NCBI GenBank assembly: GCA_022225965.2
Contig: JAKJXP020000101.1
Span: 1 to 64,000 of the forward strand
Direction of reading: 5' to 3'
DNA: 64,000 bases
Source: Diatrype stigma
Lineage: Eukaryota; Ascomycota; Sordariomycetes; Xylariales; Diatrypaceae
A program made the translations under genes and the position numbers. Each line of letters begins with the position of its first letter. The stretch's first letter is position 1. This document shows, piece after piece, positions 31,590-43,651 of the stretch. A model generated the notes under the pieces. That model saw only the letters and a program-made list of their open reading frames with translations. It was not told where the DNA came from and did not search any database.

Positions 31590-34500
31590 TTAGATCTATT
31601 CGCACCACGTAGGCAGCCGTGTTTCTCCTTCTTCATGTAAGGAAGGAGTGGACGCCGAGACGATAAGGCTGGCCTGGGCGTGAAACATCAACCAGGCTAT
31701 GCATGCCCCCCAGCCCCGCGTATCCCACCGTCCCCAAGATCGCCAGCGGCTTACAGGTGCGGTGTGAATATGTAAACAGATTCCGCTCAGAACCGGCCAT
31801 GACGTTCGGGCCTTTCCAGATACAGCGCGGGTAGTATCTAGATAATCGTGTTCTCTGTAATATGTATGTGTATAATATGCGTGTATGTATGCATAGAATC
31901 TAAGGGTAACTAACATGGGCACAATGGACGGTAACGTTCCCATACCATAGTAGGGAGGGTATACGATACAATATTATCATATTATCCATACGGGAGACTA
32001 CTATATGCGAGGGTAGGCCAAGCACAAACATGCTGGCTGGCCATGTGATAGAAGGGATCAGACAATGCTGACATGATATTCGATTGCGGGCGGAAGGAAT
32101 ACCTACATATTGCTTGCAGCCTTACTGCATGGCAACATGGATGGATGGACGGATGGAGAGTCGGCTCAACGTCCAAGGCTGGTATGCGATTCCAGTTTTG
32201 AGGTTGGGTCTCTATATAGCGGGCTGCCATTGGTCTACCTCCCTACCTGGCGGTTTGCTCAGCCCTAGCCATGTCCCAGTGCCCACGATGTCACGCCGGA
32301 AAGCCAGAACTTAGAAGGGCTGAAACGGCAGGTAAGGAACATGGAAGCATGGTGGGCAAGGATTGCGATGGCGCTAAGTGCGAGTCGGTGCCGGGAGAGG
32401 CCCTCGGACCCTCCGATGAAGGTAGTCTGTCGGATATCAAACATTACCTAACTACCGAACTACCGAATCCGTTCTTCCTCGCCAATAACACAACATACAT
32501 ACTCAAGTAGGCAGGCCCATTACATCCTGGCGAAGGCATCTTTCAAGAGATCCAGCCCGACTTGAGTTGAGACTTTGAGGGGTTTATTACCGACCATTGG
32601 GCTTGGCATGCTTTCTTAGCTAAGCTCACGAGCGTGTTGTTGATGTTGCTCCCACCCCTTTCCTTCCACTTACACCTCAATGGAATAAAGATGATTGCTG
32701 GCAATATTACCTAGGTACTGGAGGATTCTTGAGTTCGGACTCGACGGCTAATCCCACCTTCCGTAAATAGGCCAGACAGTTCAACCACATCTGACCCTGC
32801 CAGCTCTGTCAGTCTGACTGCGCTGCTACGCCAATACTACGGTAGCTGCCAATCCGCAGTGAAGCATCTGCCACAATGATGATGTCACCCTCAATATGCG
32901 TATAAGCGTAGTATGCCAACGCAATTGAGGCAAATTTGACCAACTCAGCCCCTCGACTGGACTCTACCTGTACGTTCGGGATTAGTATTGGTCAAAGTGA
33001 CGCTGTCGAGGGCGAATGTGTCCTCGTGGCTCAGGTAGAACTGGTGGGAGGCTGCAGGTCGAAGTGTATCTAGGTATGTACGATGATTCTACGGGATTCT
33101 TTTTGATGGCCAACATGTCCTTCTCGTCGACTATAGAACAGAACTGGGGGGGTGTATGCTACGTACTCGGGTGGCCAGATCTGGATTTCCTCGCAAGTGT
33201 ATATTTACCTACCTAGGGAAAGCGTAAGGGGGGGCCCTATGGAAGTCCCCCCTCTGCCCCTATCAAGCATAACACGTATATACTCTATACTCTACTAGCT
33301 TGGGCACGTCGCCTGGTATACTGCGCTGTATGTAGTAGCGCGGCGTAGGTAATTGGGCCCGCCGCTACCCGTAATAGTGCCCAGGTGGGTGGGTAAACCG
33401 GGCGGTAATTCGCTGGCCCGCTGGACGACGGACGTTAGCTATAGCATATACTAACTGACTGACTACCATAGCACCTACCTACGACTAGGTACCTGCCTAA
33501 CCCCCCCAAACTAAGCTGAACTCGCTATTTTTGCTATTTAGATTGTCTTGGCACAGTAGCCTTCCGTTTTGCATTTCTTCTTTGATGTTTCTTACCTAGA
33601 ACGAACAAGTCGGCGATATCTCTGCCTCATCACTACTATCACGGAGTCGGCACATCGAGCGTGGCCAAGAGCACCCAGCACATGCTCGCTCGCCTCATCT
33701 CGGTGCTGATGGCGACGGTGATGGCGACGGTAACGGTAGTGTTGGTGTTGGTGAAGGTAGAATGAAACCAGAGCAACAAGAAGGTTGGTTGTGACGCTCT
33801 AAACATGTCAATATCTTGCGCTGAGCTCCTCGTTGGTGGTTCGGTATAGTGCAGCCGGTGCAGCCAGTGCAGCCAGTGCAGCCACCCATCAGAGGCGCGA
33901 ATTACTGCTCAAGCATGCCGGCCTCACCCCTGAAGAACTGGTGCCAATAGACCTATAGCTTGTTCCTAAGCCCTGGGCAGCAATGCCGTCAGGCCTTACT
34001 CTGTGCAGTTCTGTGCTACCGTTCCTGCCCAATCCACTCACATTCCCAATCAATGGTCACCGCTATTCGTCGCCCAAGGGGAAACCCTGTAGCCTCAGCT
34101 AAGAGCGGCTGGCGAGACGGAGAAAACCACTGATGTTTTGGGCAACAATACAGAAGAATTGCCGTCTCCTTCGAGACGTTGCCTGCCCAATCGATGCCCT
34201 ACGATTCACCAGTCCCCAAGCGTTCCCTAAGATCCAATGTGCCAATACGGTTACCCACCCTTTCCTTCACCTGGCTTTGGACGATAGTTGCTGGCCATGG
34301 CCTCAACGAGATTAGCTCTATCCGAGGTCTGCTTCTGTTCCAGGAACATCCCCGAAGGCAATTGATACCGCGCTATCTTATAGATCTCTTGCTTATTCCC
34401 AATTGACCTACATCTTGGCCGATCCCCACTCCCAAGACTCCCAACGGGAAGTTGGCGACGCAGAGCAACCCTTTCGAGCCCCCTCGTCGCTCAGTAGCTA

Positions 34501-35260
34501 CAGTGGTGTAGACGCCCGAAAAGGGCTAATTGCCGTACGCGGCAAGCTCACAATAGCAAATAGGCGATACATTCACTAGCTATGTGGGTTATTTTGGTAA
34601 ACGCGGGCTCGCCCCAGATTTAGGGAGAACTGGGGCGATCAGTATCCCAGCGTGAATCTAGGAGACCCCTGGTCCGGCGAGGCTCGTCCTTGTCACGCTC
34701 GTCGAAGTGGCAAAATCCGGCGGGCTACTTCATCACATAAGATGTCGCCGTCTCGTGCGTACTTTGGAGCCGATGGACTGCTGCACTATACACTATACTG
34801 CCTGCCTGTCTTCTCCGAAGCAAAGCAACCAAGGATAACTAGAACCAGACCGCACTGCCTTGCCTTGCACGCGCCAGTTTACCGTACCGCAGGAGGATTC
34901 TGCCAACCTGGCATATAGGCTCGTGATTGTTCCAGAGGTTATTTCCAAATCCATCAAGGCGCATTTGGTCCAGTTCTTTTCCCGGTCAGTTGAACACCAT
35001 TGGATTCTCACCGCTTTACGGACCGACCAGTCAAGCCAGTATATTCCGGATAATATTGCGACTGTGGATCCCAGATTTGAGGAGATTCTGAGCTCGCCGA
35101 GGAGTATCTCCCGGGAAGCCCGTAACTGAGAAGCCAGAGCGTATACAGTCTCGAAGGACTCTCTCCGAGGTTGCGTGTGTTTTACTTTCCGCTTGCTTTT
35201 CTTTCTTATCCTCTACGGCCGTGGATATTCTTGATTTCCAGTCATATCGGAGAAAGCAAT
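31590..35260. other. 3.7-kb divergent intergenic region
   Basis: It lies between the start of the Zn2Cys6 gene (-) and the start of the next plus-strand gene. No supported gene. It holds TACCTACCTA and CTAGGTACC tracts near 33209 and 33474-33496, a GGTGATGGCGAC repeat at about 33709-33735, and a GTGCAGCCA repeat at about 33850-33883. A 34179-34406 open frame shows no recognisable feature. Confidence 0.5.
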
Positions 35261-36707
35261 ATGACCCAGCAGGACCTTGTATACAAGACAGCCATGTCGA
35301 ACGGACCCTGGAATCCCACTCGCAGGTGCGATACCACACACACCTCGCTCTGGTGTCCAGCGGGCAAGCTGACTCCTTCAAGTGTCGTATACAATGACAG
35401 TTCGTTTCCAGCGAACGGATACGACACTAGCTATCATAGGTCAAGGTAAGGAAGACTGTGCAACCCCCCTTCCGGTGAACATCAAGAATAACAGCGGCCT
35501 TTGAAGTGTAACATACCCCTCCGGGTCAGGATCGCCGTACGCTATACCGATGAATGGGTCGGTGTCGGGGACCAGTGGTCCTGTCGGACGTGCAGAGCCT
35601 CCGTATTCTTCCTCACCGCCGGTCTATTCCTCGAGGCCGTCGCCCGGGTCATATGGAAACCCGGGGGTCGTGCACAAGCCGTCCTATACTAGCATGAGTT
35701 CACAATACTGGGATGCCCATGGCAGATACTCCAGCTCGGATTCAGTGGACGATATCGTTGCTTCTCCAGGCGCATCTGAATACGGCCTCGCATCAGACTA
35801 CGGCCTGGAGAGCAGCGCGAGCACAGGAGCAAGCAAGTCAAAGAGTAACACGAAGGGGGGTCGTACCCAGCGGCGACCTTCCAACAGGGATGAGTTTGAT
35901 GGGCCACACCAGTACCTTGCAAGGCCGCCCGCGGACTATGTAGCGATGCAAGAAAGGGAGCTCCCACATCTGCCCACGAACCTCTTGGTGCAGGAGCAGG
36001 ATAGTGTCCTGGCCCGAGTCAATGACCGACTGTCACAGTGTGCATTCGACTTCGTTGCGAAGTATCAGTTCCCCATACCACTTACTCAAGATATGCGTCC
36101 GGTAAGTCGTCACCCCTCCAGGGCTCATGCCCCTGAGCTGTACCTATAGCTGGTCAACGGCACCACCACGGTCGTTCCCTCACGGCAACGCTTCGCTCCA
36201 GGAACCATGTGCTAACTCAATACCCAGGTCGAGCGGCCACACGATCGAGAATGGACAGAGTGGGTTTACCTATTAAAGCGCTTAGCAACGAAGAGGCGGA
36301 TCCCGGCCCGCGTCCTCTACAACGGTCAAATCAAGCAGTTCGTCACCATCTTGGAGAACTCATTAGAGATGAGACATGCTGCGAAACACCAGTCTCGTCC
36401 ACTCAAAGACGACCGTAATGTGAGTATCAGATGCTAGGCAGTGAACATGTCGTAGTCTCTCTGAGCTGCAGACCGGGGAAGGTAGTCGTCGCACTGACCA
36501 CAGGCCAAAAGCAAGAGGAAGGAATGAATAATGAAAAAGCTGTACTAACATAGAGGTGCCTAGATTCTCCAGCTTATTAGTGCCGGAATCCAAGTTGCAA
36601 AGATCCTCAAGGATGCTCCGGCCATGCAATACCTGGATAGTTTATACGTTACAACTGAACAGCAGATTCAGGAACGAAGTATTGTCGGATCGGTGCGGTT
36701 TCGCTGA
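35261..36707 (+). CDS. Conserved fungal protein of unknown function, four exons
   Basis: Exons 35261-35445, 35507-36101, 36228-36419 and 36564-36707 join in phase to about 371 residues. The N-terminal two thirds are Ser/Pro/Gly-rich and probably disordered. The C-terminal part is a compact, charged, likely helical domain: DREWTEWVYLLKRLATKRR, then ILENSLEMRHAAKHQSRPLK, then ILQLISAGIQVAKILKDAPAMQYLD. I believe this domain is widely conserved among filamentous ascomycetes but know no function for it. No signal peptide or membrane segment is seen. Introns are 61, 126 and 144 bp. The first exon and its acceptor (TTTGAAG) are the weakest part of the model; the last two exons are strong. Confidence 0.72.
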
Positions 36708-37654
36708 GATGCGAGACAGTCGATATAATTCCACATTTTTCTTATTTCAGTCCTCTGCCGGGAGGTCGAGGGGTGCTTGAAGCACGCAACAGGACAAACT
36801 GAGTTTGCCACGAATGACACGATACCCCATGGTGTACGAGAGTACGAATATCTCGAGGGGAACGAAACGAATCATGAGTTTCTTTCTGTTTGTTTGAATG
36901 AATCACACGATTAATTTTGGCAATATTCACTGGTCAGAAATGAAGCCGAGAGGAAGAGGCGCCATAAGCAGAGCAATTCTGAGCAGTTCTTCTTTTGGAG
37001 TTGGAGGCCCGAGACTCTTCTTCACTTCCAAGCGATGCGAGCGGGCGAGCGAGCATGATCGGTATATTGTATTGTTCTCACCCCTGTCAATTGTTAGATG
37101 CCATTTTCGGATGATAGATCGATCGATCCCTTTTCAGTCTTTTGGAACATTCGATGGCTTTGGGCATTCATCGCATGCAGCCAGGAAAACTTTGGTATGG
37201 TATGGCTGGCAAGATTGGGCGGACAGACAGACAGACGGTATTTTTTTCAAGTTGGGCACAAAAACCATCCAAATTCTCACAACATGTATTTGCACTTCAT
37301 CCCAGCGCAGCCTCTTTACCGGTTTAGTTCGAATACCTATGCACAACACATACACACCACACACCATACGCACTTATTACAAGCAGGCACAGGCACAGGC
37401 ACAGACACATCCTCACCCACACCACCAACCCACCCACACATTCACACACATACACTTCGGGCGCAGGGCTCCACCACACATCACAGCATTCATTTAGGGC
37501 TGCCAGCTAGGGCGGCCCAGAAAGGGCGGCCAGACGACCGGCGAGATCTTTCAATGCCCCACTCGCTGTCATTCTCAAGAGTTTGGCTTGAATGATCCTT
37601 TGGGGCTTATAACAACAACAGAAAACAAGGAGAAAGGAGAAAAGAGAGACGAAA

Positions 37655-37679
37655 ACACACACACACACACACACACACA
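37655..37679. repeat. (AC)n microsatellite
   Basis: About twelve AC units, read directly. Confidence 0.92.
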
Positions 37680-37857
37680 ACTCATGCAATGCTGGTTACG
37701 CAGACCGAGGTTAGGTTGATTGATGTACAAGCGCCGGAATCCAAATTCAGCATTATCGGGCTTGGAGAAGACCCAAGGTGTTTAACAGGTGGTACACTTA
37801 GCAGGTAACTACATACTACGTACATACGCACTTACATACTGACCTATAAAAGTATAC

Positions 37858-37879
37858 ATACATGTATGCATACATGTAT
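37858..37879. repeat. Perfect 22-bp palindrome
   Basis: Arm ATACATGTATG is followed immediately by its reverse complement CATACATGTAT. It lies in an ATAC-rich stretch and could extrude as a cruciform. Confidence 0.88.
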
Positions 37880-38978
37880 TAGATGTATTTATTTAGTTAA
37901 CTCAGTATCGTTCTTATACAATACCTAGCCTACATACCTACACCAGCTTGCGATAAAGCTTCATTCATACCTCATCTACATATACATATGTAGGTAGGTG
38001 CTATGTGTTCATAGGTATAGGTATCTGTATAATAAAATCGATGTCTCACGAAGAACCTGCTCACGCATTTAACGGGTAATTCATCGATCTCAACTGATCT
38101 AATGCATATAAGTTTCTAGTTATTACTTGCATACATGGGGCTGTGAAACACCTGATCAACCAAGACCCTCTTATCCCCTTATATGTATCCTCATACCATC
38201 CCATAGCTTGGGGAATGTTTGTTGCTGGTAGTCGGTATCCAATGCGACGAACGACAAGCACTCGAGCGTTTGCGCAGGGGCTGAGGGGCTGAGGGGCTGC
38301 CGGCATTGCTTGCTTCTCATCAGTATGCCCCACTACCTACTTAGTAAGTAAGTAACCATTAGACTGCCAGAGTCCTGGGGGCGTTTTCTCGTTTTTAGCA
38401 ACACCGAAGCTCGTAGTGGCATAGCGCCGGTTGCTATCTCTCTACATCGGTCACCCAATGGGGCTTAGTACAGTATGGCGGTGCCTCTGGCTCTCTGGCT
38501 GAGGCAGGTTGGAATGAAACATTGGACATGGAATGAACACCCAGTAATTGCCGTCCCTCGTCATCTTTGAGGGAACACCATCAACTCTATATGTCCTTCT
38601 CTCAACCGTGACGAGTGACGAGTGACGGGCGACAATTCTTCAACCACCTGCTAGCGAGCGCGGGAACTGTCCAGCATTGACTCAAGCGACATACGAGGGG
38701 TTCCGACGTCAGATGTCACCTAATTAGAGACAGACTCCTTAACTTAATTAATAGTTACTATCAGGACCATTAGCTGAGACCCCGCCGCCAGCCTTCCAGA
38801 TTATATCAGCACGCTTCATAGGAGTCGCCAATCGGGTCCAGCGCGATTCGGAATACTTCGTGGTTTATATATCCAAAAATCTGGTATAGGCATAAGGATC
38901 ACTATATACATAACGTTATACTTAGACGTTTGCCGATTTATTTCAGTATTGGTGACCGGTTCGAGAAACGAGCGCACA

Positions 38979-41529
38979 ATGGCATCGGTCTGTTCAGCCT
39001 CACCATCCGGGCAGAGCTTCCAACGCGGGGAATCGGACTCGGATTGGGAGCAGGTCGAGTCCAACCCAGCATCGTCCGTTGGGTTCTATCCTAGCCCGTC
39101 AAGCGGGAGCATGGGGAGTTGGGCCATGGTTGGCTATTCCAATCAGGTGCAGCCCTCCCCGCCTGCCGCATCTCCCCTGAATCTAGACACGGACATCCAA
39201 CATGGTTATGCTGCTACGTTCCCGGACAACCAGGACACTTCCATTATGTCTTCGGCAGGCATCAGTGCTTCTACAGGCATTGAGGAGCAGTATCTCGCCT
39301 CCCTCGATGGCCAGCAGCTCTTGGCCAGCCATGAGATGTTTCTTCAAGATCAATTTACAAGTGAGGATTTACCCCTATCAGCAGCATGTGACAATGAGCT
39401 AGGCGCTAAATCATACCCAGACCCTGTGGATTCTTCGTCCTATTATCCAAACTTCCAAGGTTCAATGCCACCCGAAGACTTCTCTGGGCTGTCAGGTTTG
39501 GGAGGCTTCGGTATGCCCTCCTCTGATATGTCTTCTGGGTCTGTCGGGTCTGTCGGGTCTGTGGACCTTAACATACCGAGGCAGTTCCGGACACAGAATG
39601 ATGTTCCGCCATGGGACCCTACAAACCTGAAGAATGGCGACTCGAGTGGCATGGCAGCGAATGTCTATGATTTCGCTTCTCAGGCTCCTCCGCAGCAGTC
39701 CCCTTCCAGCAGCTCTCGGTTCTCAAGCCCCAGATCACCCAATGTCAAAGAGGAGCCCAATAAGACGCCCAGTCCGATACGCAAGGTCATGAAGAGCGGG
39801 AAGATCGAGAAGAGAAAAGCCGAATCACCAGGCAAGTTTGTCATTATGACGCCAAATCTCATCAACGCACAGTCGGGAAAACCAAACCCCTTTGAGTGCT
39901 TCGAGGCTATGCGAACAACCCAACGGGGGCGGAAAGGTCCACTGGCGAACGAAACTAAGGAGAGCGCACTTCAAGTCAGAAGGCTCGGTGCTTGTTTCTG
40001 CTGCCATAGCCGCAAAGTCAAGGTTAGTTTAATTTCTGCTGTAGATTTTCCTACGTTTGTTAACAAGATGATTAGTGTGACAAAGAGCGTCCTTGCAAGA
40101 ACTGCAAGAAAATGTCGGCTCAGGTTCCTCAAATCATCTGCTGGCAGTTTCAGGACTTCCTACCGGTGCTGTTTCCTGATTTTATCCGTGGGCACTTCAA
40201 GAAAGAAGCCATATCCGGTTTCATTACCGACAATGTCCAACATTTCAAAGTGGCAGGAGAGGAGCAGCTCTGCTCAGTAGAGCTGTTCTCAGGCTTCAGG
40301 TTTCAGTCGACTCTTACAGTGCCGGCAACCTTTTTCACCGCAAAGACCGCCGAGATTCTCCAGCACTGGCACTTGAATACAGGGGTAAACCAGATTGACT
40401 TGCAGTCCAGGGGCTCTGCGCCGATCGGCGTTAACCCCGAGAACAACACACAAAGGGAGGAGCTAAAGAAACGGGCGCGGGAGTATATCCATAATCTCAC
40501 CTTCGAACCCATGTACGCCGAGCAGGTCACGGATGCGATCCGCTCAACAATGCTGCCACGCAAGGTTCTAAAGATTGTACAGCGGTTCGGGCAACGGTCA
40601 AATGTGGGTTACATATATACAGACTATATCCTTTTCTGCGACTTAGCTAACCCTTTATATAGTCGCCTATGGTCAAGCGGGCCTTGTCTATATACGTAAC
40701 GCATTACGTCCTGACCCGGCAACTCTGCCTGACCAACGCCACGATCCTCAAGCTGCAGCACACCAACATGGTGCCGCAGAACACGTCGTGGGTGACGACG
40801 CGGGTGCTGAACCGGCAGGTGAAGTCGATGCTGGACGAGCTGCTACTCAAGGAGATGCAGGCGCTCTTCGACAGCTTCTCGCGGTCGCTCAAGCCCAAGT
40901 CGCGGCGGGAGTGGGCGCCGTGCCTGGCAGCCTTCCTGGTGCTGTGCCTGTTCATGGAGGCGGTCGAGACGGCCGCCGACACGTTCGTCATCTCGCAGAA
41001 CGAGATCAGCATCCGGAACCGGTCCAAACCCGAGTTCCAGCGCGAGTTCGCCCTCGCCCTCTGCCGCGAGATCGACAACCTGCCCTTCAAGCAGTTCGCC
41101 TACCAGTTCCACCAGATCTACCAGACCCACTCGCGCGACGCCGCCACCAAGGCCTTCAACCCCCTCGTCGACGACTCCCTCCTCGCCCCGCAGCCGGGCG
41201 CCGCCGGCGGGAGCGACCTCCTGGACGGCGCCGCCGTCGAGATGGTCGTTGCGTTGAGGGAGCTGCTCGAAGGCGATAATTGTAAGTCACTATCATTCCA
41301 ACTGGACTGGCTATATTATATGTCTGTCTTCGTTTTTATGCAACCAACCAACCGCTAACGATTACCGGCAGGGCACGAACTAGACTTCCTCGTCGCGGAC
41401 CCCATCCTGCCGAACGGGGAGACGCACCCGTACCCGAGAGACGTGTCATTGAACTACACGGGTCGTCTGCTGGCGCGGTTCCTCCTGTCATTCACGGACG
41501 AGAAGTATCTGTTTGACGGCCAATATTGA
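38979..41529 (+). CDS. Zn2Cys6 transcription factor with central zinc cluster
   Basis: Four exons, 38979-40022, 40076-40603, 40663-41281 and 41372-41529, join in phase to about 782 residues. A Ser/Pro/Gly-rich, acidic N-terminal half precedes the zinc cluster. The cluster is C339-x2-C342-x6-C349-x5-C355-x2-C358, with the last candidate cysteine at C370 after an unusually long 11-residue spacer. A 53-bp intron separates K348 from C349, so the cluster is seen only after splicing. Downstream is a conserved block (ICWQFQDFLPVLFPDFIR) and a long helical region with MPR-like composition, ending NYTGRLLARFLLSFTDEKYL. It is presumably a nuclear regulator; pathway unknown. The frame is open without ATG upstream to 38949, so the ATG at 38979 (MASVCSAS) is the start. 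Confidence 0.9.
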
Positions 41530-42743
41530 ACGAAAGTTTTTGTGTAGCATGTTTTTCTTCCTGTCTTTCTTTTTCTTTTTCTTATGCCTCTGTATGAATA
41601 TCCATGAGTTTTGATGCGACGGGAACGGGGAGTAAAAAGGATATCCTAAACTATGATCTTAACTACATAGGTAAACTATATAACGACGAAGGTAGATAGA
41701 TCTTCATGAGATGTATGTTACGGGCATATGACTATTGCAGTTCTTCTCGGATGTTTTCATAGGGGCAATTCAACCGTGATAGGTGGAGATTATGCATTTC
41801 AGATAGCCTACCCGTTTTCTGGCGAAGTTCGAGAATAAATGTGTGTATGCCATGGTCGATCTTGCGGAGAAGCAAGCGCGCCTCATCACACATATGCAGT
41901 AATATGTACGACGCCGTCTCCACAGGCCCCATGCCGTAGGTGTAAGTAATATTGCAACGGCGCGCCCCGGAGTTGGTTACCAGATCTAGATCTGCAGTGC
42001 CTGCCCGGCCGGTCCCCCACGTTTTTGTTCTGGTTATATAGGTGGAATCCCACGACGGCGCTGCCTCATCCCCTCTGTCTTTTTGACACGGGACAGTTCA
42101 CGAAACCGGCGTATGCAGACAACGAGACACACATGTAGTAAGACCAGGTACATATCCGTGGCGCTTCGTCCTTATCTGAGTGAGATGTTGATTTATTTCT
42201 TTCCCGACTCGGTCGCCCAGCGTGGGGATGAAGCATATCCGCCCAGACGAGGCGGCCGAGCCGGAAGTGGAAGGAGGGAAAAGGGTGAAGAGGGGCACCT
42301 AATCAGATACTCATGCATGCAGACGGGAGAGAACCCTTTGCTTATAGATGGTACCTACTTACACTGCCAAGCATGGCTGGCTGGCTGGCTGGCTGGCGCG
42401 ATCTCACCTGCAAGGAGCGGCAGGCATGATGGCGTCTCCCTTCTTGCTCTTTTCGACCGTTGGCCCGGGCTGTCGTTACCGGGCGCCATGCATGTGCAAG
42501 AGAAAGGCCCTGTACCTAGGCATGTAGTTCATAGGTAGCTCTTGCAAATGTGCACGCATATATATACTCCCGCCCGTCAATGCTGTAGATCATCCATGCA
42601 ACGCAGCGCATGAGAAAAACTCGTGCCTACCTAGGTACAAAGTGGTTGCTATCTAGATGGGTGTGGCGCTCGTGTAAACCCACGTATATTTACATACCCA
42701 GAGCACCGAGCTGTCCGAACGAAAGACATCTAGTAGTTAGAGG
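41530..42743. other. Intergenic region, promoter of the NLP gene
   Basis: A 1.2-kb spacer holding a (GGCT)n run at 42375-42397 and CCTAGGTA motifs near 42512 and 42631. No gene is recognised. Confidence 0.5.
42375..42397. repeat. (GGCT)n microsatellite
   Basis: Between five and six GGCT units in the region upstream of the NLP gene. Confidence 0.9.
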
Positions 42744-43651
42744 ATGCCTTCCAGACGGGCGGGACTAATGGCCCTTGTGGGCGCCGCCGTCCTACCGAGC
42801 GTCGCCGCCATGCCGAGCCTATCGCCGTTGCTCAAGATCGAGCGGCGGGCCGACCCGCCGACCGCTCTCCCAGAGAACGCCACGGCGGACGACAAGAAGT
42901 AAGTAAGAAGAAAAGAAAACATTCGGCCCCAGGACAGGGGGGTGGGTCTCTTGCTCACTTTTGACCTTTTTTTACCTACAGGTTCCAGCCCGCGATGGAC
43001 TTCGACACCGACGGCTGCTACAACGTTCCGGCGATCGGGGCGGACGGGCGCACGGCCGAGGGCCTGGACCCGGGCTCGGGCGACTCGGCCGGGTGCCGGG
43101 ACCCGTCGGACCTGGCCAACAGCAACGTGTACGCGCGGCAGCGGTGCAACCACGGCTGGTGCGCCTACCTGTACGACTACTACTTCGAGAAGGACACGGC
43201 CTTCTTCGGGCTGGGCGGCCACCGCCACGACTGGGAGCACATCGCCGTGTGGGTGCAGGACGGGACGCCCAAGTTCGTATCGGCGTCGCAGCACGGCGCG
43301 TACGAGATCAAGGCGGCGCAGGACGTGCGGTGGGACGGCACCACGCACCCCAAGATGGTGTACCACAAGGACGGGATCAACACGCACAACTTCCGGTTCG
43401 CGAGCGAGGCGGACGACGCGGTCGAGAACGCGTCGGGCGCGTGGTTCTACGGGGATCTGGTCTCGTGGAACGGGTTCCCCACGGCGGCGCTCCGCGACAC
43501 GCTCATGTCGACCGACTTCGGCGACGCGAGCATCGCCATCAAGGATGGCAGCTACGCGGGCCACCTCGACGAGGCGCGCGGCGAGAACGCGCCCGAGTTC
43601 GACAGTAGCTTGGATGATGGGTCGCCGGGAGTCCCTGGGTTCGATGCCTGA
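42744..43651 (+). CDS. Necrosis- and ethylene-inducing-like protein (NLP, NPP1 domain)
   Basis: Two exons, 42744-42898 and 42982-43651, with an 83-bp intron give about 274 residues. Exon 1 encodes a secretion signal (about residues 1-22) and a short pro-like stretch; exon 2 encodes the whole NPP1 domain. The conserved heptapeptide GHRHDWE is present and intact. Four cysteines lie in the N-terminal half of the domain, as in the subgroup usually called type 2. NLPs are secreted and, when cytolytic, bind plant sphingolipids and permeabilise dicot plasma membranes; many fungal copies are not cytolytic, and activity cannot be judged from sequence. The neighbouring genes show no cluster. The large antisense frame over this gene is a codon-bias shadow. 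Confidence 0.95.

Larger units (their letters stand above)
36708..38978. other. 2.3-kb intergenic region with repeats
   Basis: No supported gene. It contains a CAGGCA repeat near 37385, (AC)12 at 37655-37679, a 22-bp perfect palindrome at 37858-37879, an AGGGGCTG repeat near 38276-38299 and a TGACGAG repeat near 38610-38632. The last part is the leader of the Zn2Cys6 gene at 38979. Confidence 0.5.

Noticed and set aside
34179..34406. 75-residue open frame in the 31.6-35.3 kb spacer
   Set aside because: A few hydrophobic words but no family resemblance and no neighbouring exons in phase.
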